Part shown: positions 1 through 5,916 of the stretch, one piece after another
Layout of the letters: every line of letters begins with the position of its first letter
Position numbering within the stretch: the stretch's first letter is position 1
Source: DAMCAP01 sp964369265
GTDB lineage: Bacteria; Bacillota; Clostridia; Oscillospirales; Ruminococcaceae
Length of the DNA: 6,813 nucleotides
Assembly: GCA_964369265.1 (NCBI GenBank)
Contig: CAYJEV010000091.1
Location: forward strand, 1 to 6,813
Reading direction: 5' to 3'
The notes under the pieces: generated by a model
What the model saw: only the letters and a program-made list of their open reading frames with translations
Databases searched by the model: none
What the model was told of the DNA's origin: nothing
Position numbers and translations under genes: made by a program

Positions 1-88
1 GGCGATACCAATATTATCAATCTCGGATTATTCGGGCGAACCTATGTGTTCGCCCGAATAATCCGAGATTGATAATATTGGTATCGCC
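1..88. repeat. Perfect 41-bp inverted repeat with 6-nt spacer
   Basis: Positions 1-41 are the exact reverse complement of 48-88, separated by the six bases CTATGT. I checked the arms base by base and found no mismatch. A second small hairpin follows immediately: ATCGCC (83-88), loop TTT, GGCGAT (92-97). There is no T-run after the long palindrome, so it is not a normal intrinsic terminator. It starts at base 1, so the palindrome may continue to the left. It could be a real cruciform-type element or a terminator-like fold between genes. Because it sits at the edge, it could also be a fold-back artefact of amplification or assembly. The structure is certain and its nature is not. Confidence 0.9.
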
Positions 89-126
89 TTTGGCGATGGA
101 TATTGATGGTGTGGACAGATAATTAA

Positions 127-256
127 AAATGGCGACTGATAGTCGCCGCAACAACGCGCAATGTCATTTTTAGTTTTGTATACCCATAAATGACATACCA
201 AAAATTGATGCCCCAAAATGGTAGGGTGCGGCGCTCGACGCACCGCCGCACAAAAT
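127..256 (+). repeat. Interspersed palindromic repeat, copy A (left part only)
   Basis: This copy starts with the hairpin GGCGACT-GAT-AGTCGCC (131-147). A segment bounded by ATGTCATTT and its reverse complement AAATGACAT follows. The copy ends with the hairpin GGTGCG (225-230), loop GCGCTCGA (231-238), CGCACC (239-244). The same order of modules recurs in copy C (from 5917), and most of it in copy D (from 6481), all in the same orientation. Copy A lacks the conserved block and second hairpin that C and D carry, so it is a 5' fragment or a short form. It encodes nothing credible: the minus-strand reading frame through it is a translation of the repeat. Confidence 0.85.
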
Positions 257-258
257 TT

Positions 259-310
259 AAATGGCGACTACTAGTCGCCGCTACAATTTGCGATGTCATT
301 TTTGGCTTTG
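259..310 (+). repeat. Interspersed palindromic repeat, copy B (first module only)
   Basis: The hairpin at 263-279 (7-bp stem GGCGACT/AGTCGCC) and the following bases up to about 310 match the start of copy C (5917-5970) almost exactly. Similarity stops within the ATGTCATTTTTGG segment. It lies directly behind copy A, so two first modules stand in tandem about 132 bp apart. Its end lies about 57 bp upstream of the transporter start codon, so any promoter for that gene would overlap or directly follow the repeat. I see no convincing promoter there. Confidence 0.8.
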
Positions 311-367
311 TTCAAGGGTAGATGTAAATAGAAATTATGAACCAGCAGGTAGAAAAGAGAGGGAAGT

Positions 368-1147
368 ATGGAATTTGATATAGTAAGGCTTGGGATACTT
401 TGTGTGTTTATATTTTTTGCATCATTTGTTGATGCAATTGCTGGGGGAGGAGGTATAATATCCTCGCCAGCATATTTGGCGCTCGGATTTCCTCCGCATA
501 TAACATTGGGAACAGGGAAGTTTAGTAGCTTTTTAAGCACAACAGTTCCGATTTATCGCTATGGTAAAAGCGGCAAAATAAACTGGAAGAGCGCCTCTGT
601 TGCAATGGTGGCTTGTGTTGTTGGTTCATACATAGGCTCTGTTTGGGCGCTTAGCTTAAGCGAGAAAGTATTGCAGATAGTTATGATGAGTGTCCTTCCT
701 TTTGTGGCAGCGTTTATCATTTTTAGAAAAGACAACAAAAAAGCCGCCGAAAATGGTGTTCCGGCAGTCATAACTAAAGATATGATGATAAAGGCTGGCA
801 TAATCGGCTTTTTTGTTGGGATTTACGAAGGGCTATTAGGGCCAGGCTCAGGCACTTTTTTAATTATTGGCTTCACAACGTGGCTTGGCTTTGATTTAAT
901 CAATGCTAGCGGAACAGCCAAGGTTGTAAACTTTGCAGGAACAATAACAGCAGCGATAACCTTCATGTTCTCTGGAAATGTATATCTTGAATACGCAATA
1001 CCAACAGCTATTTGTGGTATGCTTGGGAGCTATTATGGCGCAGGGCTTGCCCTTAAGAATGGCGAGAAAGTCATTCGCCCAATAATGATACTTGTGATTG
1101 TGTTGCTATTTGCTAAAGTAATTTTCGATTTTATCTCCCAAATCTAA
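368..1147 (+). CDS. TSUP family (TauE/SafE) membrane transporter
   Basis: A 259-residue, very hydrophobic protein of the TSUP family, whose members export or import small anions such as sulfite, sulfoacetate or thiosulfate. The substrate cannot be read from this sequence. The family's internal duplication is visible. The first half has DAIAGGGGIISSPAYLALG (22-40) followed by GTGKFSSFLST (48-58). The second half has EGLLGPGSGTFLI (154-166) followed by SGTAKVVNFAGT (181-192). The two halves are joined by a charged cytoplasmic-type stretch (about 120-140). Length is normal for the family. The start ATG at 368 has AGAGGG at 358-363, a rather short spacing. The gene stands alone on this strand and its last 42 bp overlap the convergent spoIIR. 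No sulfur-metabolism gene is nearby. Confidence 0.9.
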   Translation: MEFDIVRLGILCVFIFFASFVDAIAGGGGIISSPAYLALGFPPHITLGTGKFSSFLSTTVPIYRYGKSGKINWKSASVAMVACVVGSYIGSVWALSLSEKVLQIVMMSVLPFVAAFIIFRKDNKKAAENGVPAVITKDMMIKAGIIGFFVGIYEGLLGPGSGTFLIIGFTTWLGFDLINASGTAKVVNFAGTITAAITFMFSGNVYLEYAIPTAICGMLGSYYGAGLALKNGEKVIRPIMILVIVLLFAKVIFDFISQI

Positions 1148-1717
1148 TACAATCTCAACTGTTGCAAGCTTTGGCTTTAGTATAGTTCCATCGCTAAGCT
1201 CTATAATCGCCTCTTTCTCCTCGCTAGTTTCTAGCTCTTCGGTTGGAATGCAAATTGGCGGATAAAGCACACACCACCAGTTACCGCCAACCCCATCACC
1301 AAACTCTATCTTTAGCGCAGTGTAACTGCCTTTAGGTAGAGTTATTTCGTTGTATGATCTGTTTGGGAAATCGCTGATGTCTATTGTAGTTTTCGCTGTG
1401 TAATTAAAGCCGTAGCTTTTGATTAGTCGCTCTACTAAGCTGTTAATTTCGGAGAGCTTGTCTTCGTTATAATATGCAGACGCCATCTCAAAGCTTGATT
1501 GTGAAGCCATTTCTTCACCATAGGTTTTCAAGATTTCATCTCTAATGTTTAGCTTTAGTTGTTGGTCTGTTTGAGCGTTAGAATTTGGCAGTATATGAAG
1601 CCTGATTGTGTTTTCGGTTATGTAGTTGTAGTTGCTATAAATATCAAAAACACAGCATAAAAATAACACGCAAATAAATATAGCCGAAAACAGCAAAGCT
1701 TTTCTTTCTTCTCTCAT
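1106..1717 (-). CDS. spoIIR: Stage II sporulation protein R (SpoIIR)
   Basis: A 203-residue protein with an N-terminal membrane or signal segment (about 7-24) and an extracytoplasmic domain. Two family hallmarks are clear: IRLHILPNSNAQTDQQLKL (38-56) running into NIRDEIL (57-63), and YTALKIEFGDGVGGNWWCV (132-150) followed by LYPPIC (151-156). In the known pathway SpoIIR is made in the forespore under sigma-F and exported to the intermembrane space. There it triggers the SpoIIGA protease to process pro-sigma-E in the mother cell. The start at 1717 is preceded by a strong Shine-Dalgarno AAGGAG (1730-1725) at 7 nt. The gene stops with TAG at 1106-1108, inside the tail of the convergent transporter gene, and no terminator is visible between them. 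Its presence implies a spore-forming lineage. Confidence 0.95.
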   Translation of the reverse strand: MREERKALLFSAIFICVLFLCCVFDIYSNYNYITENTIRLHILPNSNAQTDQQLKLNIRDEILKTYGEEMASQSSFEMASAYYNEDKLSEINSLVERLIKSYGFNYTAKTTIDISDFPNRSYNEITLPKGSYTALKIEFGDGVGGNWWCVLYPPICIPTEELETSEEKEAIIELSDGTILKPKLATVEIVLDLGDKIENYFSK

Positions 1718-1745
1718 ATGTCCTCTCCTTTTTGTTGATGATAAG

Positions 1746-1775
1746 ATTATAGGCAGTTTAAAATGGCTTATTCAA
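1746..1775 (-). promoter_or_regulatory. Candidate promoter of spoIIR (sigma-A-like)
   Basis: Read on the minus strand, TTGAAT (1775-1770) and a perfect TATAAT (1751-1746) are separated by 18 bp. The -10 box ends about 28 bp before the spoIIR ATG. I looked for the sigma-F pattern expected for this gene family (GYATA-like -35, GG-rich -10) and found no convincing match. The region is AT-rich, so a chance match is possible. Confidence 0.4.
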
Positions 1776-2043
1776 ATTATCTTAAAATCGAGTAAAGTCT
1801 TTTAATGGATACTAAATATGATGTTTTTATATTATTACTAAATTTAAAACATCGTTATTTTATTAGCAAAATGCTGGGCAGTTAAGCTTAGAATACCCGC
1901 AAGCAAACTTGATTTTCATATTTTATATGAAATTTTTCTTGCAAAAAAGAGGGATAAATAAGTTTAGAACTCTAAAGTTAGGGAAGAAAGAAGAAAAAAG
2001 CAAGAATTAGTGTAGAAAAGTTTCATTTTTTTAAATAATTGTA
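1776..2043. other. AT-rich divergent intergenic region, no gene seen
   Basis: Between the two candidate promoters I see no reading frame with a ribosome binding site and no RNA gene. The only notable structure is an AT-rich hairpin: TTTCATAT (1914-1921), loop TTT, ATATGAAA (1925-1932), followed by five T. It resembles a weak terminator, but nothing known is transcribed into it. A purine-rich stretch lies at about 1980-2020. Confidence 0.5.
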
Positions 2044-2072
2044 TTGCAATATTTTTGGTAACGTGATATATT
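2044..2072 (+). promoter_or_regulatory. Candidate promoter of the mmd operon (extended -10)
   Basis: TTGCAA (2044-2049) and TATATT (2067-2072) are separated by exactly 17 bp. A TG at 2064-2065, one base before the -10, makes an extended -10. Transcription would start near 2079, giving a leader of about 40 nt, too short for a riboswitch. The placement upstream of the first gene of a four-gene operon supports it. Confidence 0.55.
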
Positions 2073-2084
2073 TAAACTACGTTA
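2059..2084. promoter_or_regulatory. Candidate operator dyad over the mmd -10 box
   Basis: TAACGT (2059-2064) and ACGTTA (2079-2084) form a 6+6 dyad with a 14-bp spacer. It is centred on the candidate -10 box and spans to the expected transcription start, which is where a repressor would act. No regulator gene is in the window, so the binding protein is unknown. In such AT-rich DNA the match could be chance. Confidence 0.3.
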
Positions 2085-2118
2085 TATTCTTAGTATCAAA
2101 TTAGAAAGAGGTAGAATA

Positions 2119-3648
2119 ATGAGTAAAATTGACGAATTAATTCACCGAAAAACCATAATTGCACAAGGCGGTGGCGAAAAGAGAATTGAAAAGCAACACA
2201 GCCAAGGTAAACTAACAGCAAGAGAGCGCTTAACGCTATTATTTGATGAGAATACCTTTGTTGAGATGGATGCTTTTGTAACACATCGTTGTAATTACTT
2301 CGATATGCAAAAAACTGTATATCCAGGTGATGGAGTTGTAACTGGTTTTGGTAAGGTAGATGGAAGAATTGTTTATGCATATGCGCAAGACTTTACAGTT
2401 GTTGGCGGATCACTTGGCGAAGTGCAAGCGAACAAAATCTGCAAAGCTATGGACAACGCCCTAAAAGTTGGCGCACCTATTGTTGGATTAAACGATAGCG
2501 GCGGAGCTAGAATTCAAGAGGCTGTTGATGCTTTATCAGGATACGGAAAGATTTTCTATAGAAACACAATCTCTTCTGGAGTTATCCCTCAAATAACAGC
2601 TATCATGGGACCATGCGCTGGCGGTGCTGTTTATTCCCCAGCCCTAACTGATTTCATCTTCATGGTTGACCAAACTAGCAAGATGTTCATCACAGGTCCT
2701 GATGTTATCAAGACAGTAACAGGCGAAGAAGTATCTGCTGAGGTTCTTGGTGGAGCGACAACACATAACAGAACTAGTGGTGTTGCGCAGTTTATCTCTA
2801 ACAGCGACGAAGAGTGTATCGCTGAAATTAGAAGACTGCTTTCCTTCCTTCCTTCAAACTACAAAGACGATGCCCCAACTTATGACATCACAGATGATGT
2901 TAACAGAATAATCCCAGAGCTAACAAGCTTCTTGCCAGAAAGCCCAAACAAGCCATACAATATGTATGATGTTATCACTAAGCTAGTTGATAATGGCGAT
3001 TACTTCGACTATATGCCAATGTTCGCTCAAAACATCATCACTTGCTTTGCAAGATTTGGTGGCAAGAGCGTTGGTATTATCGCAAACCAACCAAAGGTGC
3101 TTGCTGGGTGTCTAGACATCAATGCTTCCGATAAGGCAGCTAGATTTGTTAGAACTTGCGATTCCTTTGGTATACCAATCCTAAACTTAGTTGACGTTCC
3201 TGGCTTCTTACCTGGAACAACTCAAGAATATGGCGGTATCATTCGTCATGGCGCAAAAATGCTTTATGCTTACAGCGAGGCGACTGTGCCAAAGGTTACT
3301 ATGATACTTAGAAAAGCATATGGTGGAGCTTATCTTGCAATGTGTTGTAAGGAGCTTGGCGCTGATATGGTTTATGCTTGGCCAGATGCTGAGATTGCTG
3401 TTATGGGCCCTGATGGAGCAGCAAACATCATCTTCAGAAACACTGAGGGAGATGCAGAGCAAAGAGCAGCAAAAATTGCAGACTACAAAAAAGAGTTCGC
3501 AACACCATATAAGGCAGCTGAAAGAGGTATGGTTGATGATGTTATTGATCCAGCAACAGCAAGACAATACATTATTGCCGCATTCGATATGCTGACAGGC
3601 AAGGCAGTTGAATTACCTAAGAAGCGTCATGGAAATATTCCACTATAA
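2119..3648 (+). CDS. mmdA: Methylmalonyl-CoA decarboxylase alpha subunit (carboxyltransferase)
   Basis: A 509-residue acyl-CoA carboxyltransferase of the PccB/MmdA family. It moves the carboxyl group of (S)-methylmalonyl-CoA to biotin on the carrier subunit, releasing propionyl-CoA. Two crotonase-like halves are visible. The N-terminal half has GGSLGEVQANKI (96-107), the family signature LNDSGGARIQEAV (124-136) and the oxyanion-type loop GPCAGGAVYSPAL (164-176). The C-terminal half has VDVPGFLPGTTQE (358-370), RKAYGGAYLAM (398-408) and WPDAEIAVMGPDGAANI (421-437). It ends in the typical KKRHGNIPL. The length fits methylmalonyl-CoA decarboxylases and is shorter than glutaconyl-CoA decarboxylase alpha (about 587). 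The fold is not that of oxaloacetate decarboxylase alpha. The genes behind it (delta, biotin carrier, Na+ pump) separate it from a plain propionyl-CoA carboxylase beta. The start ATG has AAAGAGG (2105-2111) 7 nt upstream. It is probably cytoplasmic and peripherally bound to the membrane complex. Confidence 0.93.
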   Translation: MSKIDELIHRKTIIAQGGGEKRIEKQHSQGKLTARERLTLLFDENTFVEMDAFVTHRCNYFDMQKTVYPGDGVVTGFGKVDGRIVYAYAQDFTVVGGSLGEVQANKICKAMDNALKVGAPIVGLNDSGGARIQEAVDALSGYGKIFYRNTISSGVIPQITAIMGPCAGGAVYSPALTDFIFMVDQTSKMFITGPDVIKTVTGEEVSAEVLGGATTHNRTSGVAQFISNSDEECIAEIRRLLSFLPSNYKDDAPTYDITDDVNRIIPELTSFLPESPNKPYNMYDVITKLVDNGDYFDYMPMFAQNIITCFARFGGKSVGIIANQPKVLAGCLDINASDKAARFVRTCDSFGIPILNLVDVPGFLPGTTQEYGGIIRHGAKMLYAYSEATVPKVTMILRKAYGGAYLAMCCKELGADMVYAWPDAEIAVMGPDGAANIIFRNTEGDAEQRAAKIADYKKEFATPYKAAERGMVDDVIDPATARQYIIAAFDMLTGKAVELPKKRHGNIPL

Positions 3649-3663
3649 GAAAGGGAGTTTAAC

Positions 3664-4029
3664 ATGGGCGTAAATGTAGTAGGTATTATAACAGTTGGCT
3701 TTGGAATAGTGTTTGCAGTTTTGGCTGTAATTTTCCTTGTAATGCTTGGAATGAGATTTGTTTTTCATAAAGAAGCAAAACCAGAAGCTACTAAAACAGC
3801 TTCTCCAGCGGTTGCGGCAACGCCAGCAGCTGGCAGAGTTGTCGAGGACGAGGAAGAAATAGCGGCAGTTGTTGCGGCTATTGCAGCTATGATGGACACT
3901 AACCCAGCTGATATAAAGCTAAGATCTTTAAGAGAAGTATCCAAAAAATGGAAACCAACATTTCAAAATAGTATAGGAGGCAATGTCGATGAGAAGCTTT
4001 ACAATAAAGATAAATGGAAAAACATATAA
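3664..4029 (+). CDS. mmdD: Methylmalonyl-CoA decarboxylase delta subunit (OadG/MmdD type)
   Basis: A 121-residue small membrane subunit of sodium-pump decarboxylases. It holds the carboxyltransferase and biotin carrier on the membrane pump. There is one transmembrane helix (about 5-33), an Ala/Pro/Lys linker (about 36-57), and an acidic helix EDEEEIAAVVAAIAAM (61-76) typical of the family. The tail is KLRSLREVSKKW (85-96). It starts 15 nt after mmdA with AAGGGAG (3651-3657). The last part is odd. The frame runs through the Shine-Dalgarno and start of mmdC and ends 41 nt inside it, while both other frames stop just before that site (TAG at 3969 and 3974). The final residues (about 101-121) therefore look like read-through and may not be conserved. 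The identity rests mainly on topology, the acidic helix and operon position. Confidence 0.88.
   Translation: MGVNVVGIITVGFGIVFAVLAVIFLVMLGMRFVFHKEAKPEATKTASPAVAATPAAGRVVEDEEEIAAVVAAIAAMMDTNPADIKLRSLREVSKKWKPTFQNSIGGNVDEKLYNKDKWKNI
3975..3980 (+). promoter_or_regulatory. Shine-Dalgarno that decides the mmdC start
   Basis: A perfect AGGAGG precedes two in-frame ATG codons, at 3983 and 3989. Spacing is 2 nt to the first, too short for initiation, and 8 nt to the second, close to ideal. The 3989 start also gives the usual beginning of biotin carrier subunits (MRSFTIKINGK). The site lies inside the mmdD coding frame, so the two genes are probably translationally coupled. Confidence 0.8.
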
Positions 4030-4351
4030 TGCAGAGGTTGAGGAAACAACACAAGGTGCAGTATCCTCTCCTGTAGCTAAGCCAGCTCCAAAGGCTGCTG
4101 CACCAGCTCCTGCACCAGCACCAGCTCCTGTGGCTGCTGGCTCTGGAAGCGTTCAAGCTCCAATGCCAGGAACAGTTATCAAGACGGTTGTTGAAAGCGG
4201 CGCAACAGTTAAGGCTGGCGAAACAGTTTTAATATTAGAGGCAATGAAGATGGAGAATGATATTATGGCTCCTTCTGCTGGTGTTGTGACTGTTGTTGCA
4301 AAACCAGGACAAGCTGTTAACACAGGGGATCTTCTTTTCACAATAGCATAG
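3989..4351 (+). CDS. mmdC: Methylmalonyl-CoA decarboxylase gamma subunit (biotin carrier)
   Basis: A 120-residue biotin carrier protein. It shuttles the carboxyl group from the carboxyltransferase (MmdA) to the membrane decarboxylase (MmdB). A short N-terminal beta segment (MRSFTIKINGKTYNAEVEE) is followed by a flexible Pro/Ala linker (about 28-50). A biotinyl domain (about 54-120) follows, with PMPGTV (58-63) and the biotinylation motif EAMKMEND (84-91). K87 is the lysine expected to be modified by biotin ligase, and it lies 33 residues from the C-terminus as usual. The start was chosen at 3989, not 3983, from the Shine-Dalgarno spacing. The gene overlaps mmdD by 41 nt and is followed 16 nt later by mmdB. 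Confidence 0.95.
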   Translation: MRSFTIKINGKTYNAEVEETTQGAVSSPVAKPAPKAAAPAPAPAPAPVAAGSGSVQAPMPGTVIKTVVESGATVKAGETVLILEAMKMENDIMAPSAGVVTVVAKPGQAVNTGDLLFTIA

Positions 4352-4367
4352 AAAAAGGAGCATAATT

Positions 4368-5528
4368 ATGGATATTTTTTATGGTTTTCTCGACAGTATG
4401 GGGTTTGCCCTATTAGATATTAAAACAGTAATAATGTATGGAATAATAGGTGTATTATTCTATCTGGCTATAGTGAAGAAGTTTGAGCCTTTGCTTTTAA
4501 TACCAATTTCTTTTGGTATGTTGCTTGCTAATCTTCCAGGAACTGGCCTAATCAATATGGAATTCTTCTCAGGCACGACAGTGGACTATGCCCTTATATT
4601 ACAAAAGGGCGGTTTGCTAGATCTGCTTTACTGTGGAGTTAAGCTTGGATTATATCCGCCACTTATCTTCTTAGGTATTGGTGCAATGACTGACTTCTCC
4701 CCACTAATCGCTAACCCAAAAATGATTTTTCTAGGCGCTGCTGCACAGCTTGGCATATTCACAACCTTTGCAGCCTCCCTAGCTTTAGGATTCACACCAG
4801 AAGAAGCTGCTTCTATTGGTATAATAGGCGGTGCTGATGGTCCAACAGCTATATTTGTTACAAAAACACTAGCTCCTCACCTATTAGGTGCGATAGCTGT
4901 TGCAGCGTATTCATATATGGCGCTTGTTCCGATTATTCAGCCTCCAATTATGATGGCTCTAACAACAGAGAAAGAGCGAAACATTGTTATGGAGCAGCTA
5001 AGACCTGTTTCACAAGCTGAGAGAATAGTTTTCCCTATTCTTGTAACATTGGTGGTGGCGTTAATTCTGCCAGATGCGGCGACACTTGTTGGTATGTTAA
5101 TGCTTGGCAATATTTTTAAAGAAACTGGTTGTGTTGAGCGTCTTTCAAAGACGGTACAAAATGAGCTTATTAATATTGTTACAATATTCTTAGGTGTGTC
5201 TGTTGGAGCGACTGCGAATGCAGAAAGCTTCCTACAAGTTGAAACACTTCTTATTATCGGCTTAGGTCTTGCAGCTTTCTGTTTATCAACGGCTGGCGGT
5301 GTAATCTTTGCTAAGATTATGAATGTGCTTTCTGGAGGAAAAATCAATCCGTTAATTGGATCTGCTGGTGTATCTGCTGTTCCTATGGCTGCGAGAGTAT
5401 CTCAAGTTGTTGGACAAAAGGTAAACCCAAGCAATTTCTTATTGATGCATGCTATGGGACCTAATGTTGCTGGAGTTATTGGATCTGCTGTTGCGGCTGG
5501 TGTATTCTTATCAACGTTTGGCGCTTAG
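4368..5528 (+). CDS. mmdB: Methylmalonyl-CoA decarboxylase beta subunit (Na+ pump)
   Basis: A 386-residue polytopic membrane protein of the OadB/MmdB/GcdB family. It decarboxylates carboxybiotin and couples this to Na+ export. The conserved region GIIGGADGPTAIF (151-163) carries D157. The second conserved region, NPLIGSAGVSAVPMAARV (327-344), carries N327, G331, S336 and R343. With Y183 these match the residues known to matter in Klebsiella OadB (D203, Y229, N373, G377, S382, R389), all at a constant offset of 46, so the pump should be active. Length is normal for MmdB. AAGGAG (4355-4360) lies 7 nt before the start. It is the last gene of the operon, and an intrinsic terminator begins 17 nt after the stop. 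Confidence 0.95.
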   Translation: MDIFYGFLDSMGFALLDIKTVIMYGIIGVLFYLAIVKKFEPLLLIPISFGMLLANLPGTGLINMEFFSGTTVDYALILQKGGLLDLLYCGVKLGLYPPLIFLGIGAMTDFSPLIANPKMIFLGAAAQLGIFTTFAASLALGFTPEEAASIGIIGGADGPTAIFVTKTLAPHLLGAIAVAAYSYMALVPIIQPPIMMALTTEKERNIVMEQLRPVSQAERIVFPILVTLVVALILPDAATLVGMLMLGNIFKETGCVERLSKTVQNELINIVTIFLGVSVGATANAESFLQVETLLIIGLGLAAFCLSTAGGVIFAKIMNVLSGGKINPLIGSAGVSAVPMAARVSQVVGQKVNPSNFLLMHAMGPNVAGVIGSAVAAGVFLSTFGA

Positions 5529-5544
5529 TATAGAACAAAAATAT

Positions 5545-5585
5545 AAGGTTTGTGATAAGTTTTGAGCTTATCGCAAGCCTTTTTT
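5545..5585 (+). terminator. Intrinsic terminator of the mmd operon
   Basis: A 15-bp stem forms between 5545-5559 and 5567-5581 with a 7-nt loop. As RNA it is fully paired, including two G-U wobbles. A run of six T (5580-5585) overlaps and follows the stem. It sits 17 nt after the mmdB stop codon and is the only strong terminator in the window. Confidence 0.9.
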
Positions 5586-5916
5586 GGTTGATGACTAAAA
5601 GTGAATGATTAAGGAACTTCGCAGTAAACTTTTAGTGTTCCGTCAGGTAGAGTAAAAGTTTTGCTGAATTTTTTCAAAAAATTTCAGCATCAAAGGGCTG
5701 CCCCTTTGGTGCTCACCGCAGTGAGCGAAACACTTAAAAAAACTAAACAGCTACAAGACAAGCACAATAACTAGCCATTACCAACTAAAGTTGGTGTGAC
5801 GACAGAGTGAAAGCTTCACCAAAACCTAAACAAGGGAATGCACTATCCGTCCCCACCCATCAAGTAAGCAAAGCGGAGCCTTGATGGCAGCAAAACCAGA
5901 GGATTAGAGAAAACTA
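5586..5916. other. Non-coding stretch with a series of stem-loops
   Basis: No credible gene is present, but inverted repeats follow one another closely. They are ACTAAAAGT/ACTTTTAGT (5594-5602 with 5628-5636), GGAAC/GTTCC (5613-5617 with 5637-5641, interleaved with the first), GCTGAA with TTTCAGC (5663-5688), and CAAAGGG/CCCTTTG (5691-5708, loop CTGC). Then come GCTCAC/GTGAGC (5711-5726, loop CGCA), ACCAAC/GTTGGT (5780-5795), GTGAA/TTCAC (5807-5819) and an 8-bp stem CCATCAAG/CTTGATGG (5857-5864 with 5880-5887). It could be a structured RNA, a decayed mobile element or a cluster of palindromic repeats. I do not recognise it as a named RNA family. Confidence 0.6.

Noticed and set aside
28..243. 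Minus-strand 71-codon frame starting MRRAPHPTI
   Set aside because: It is a translation of repeat copy A and part of the 1-88 palindrome. Near-identical frames appear in copies C (5929-6186) and D (6379-6615) because the DNA repeat is the same. No Shine-Dalgarno and no protein-like composition.
127..310. CRISPR array
   Set aside because: Only two short hairpin repeats in tandem, no regular spacers, and further copies are far away and of variable length.
1914..1937. Intrinsic terminator in the divergent intergenic region
   Set aside because: The 8-bp stem has only one G-C pair and five T follow, but no gene reads into it on that strand. Probably chance in AT-rich DNA.
2079..2118. Riboswitch (for example cobalamin or biotin-linked) in the mmd leader
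   Set aside because: The leader from the candidate promoter is only about 40 nt and shows no stable fold or known motif.
3208..3595. Frames on both strands inside mmdA (3208-3567 minus, 3320-3595 plus)
   Set aside because: Shadows of the well-supported mmdA reading frame. The same applies to 2096-2380, 3899-4156, 4153-4341 and 4937-5347 on the minus strand.
3983..3985. ATG at 3983 as the mmdC start
   Set aside because: Only 2 nt from the AGGAGG. The ATG at 3989 has an 8-nt spacing and gives the family's usual N-terminus.
2119..5528. Oxaloacetate or glutaconyl-CoA decarboxylase as the identity of the operon
   Set aside because: The alpha subunit is an acyl-CoA carboxyltransferase, unlike the pyruvate-carboxylase-like alpha of oxaloacetate decarboxylase. 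At 509 residues it is shorter than glutaconyl-CoA decarboxylase alpha. Another acyl-CoA substrate cannot be fully excluded.
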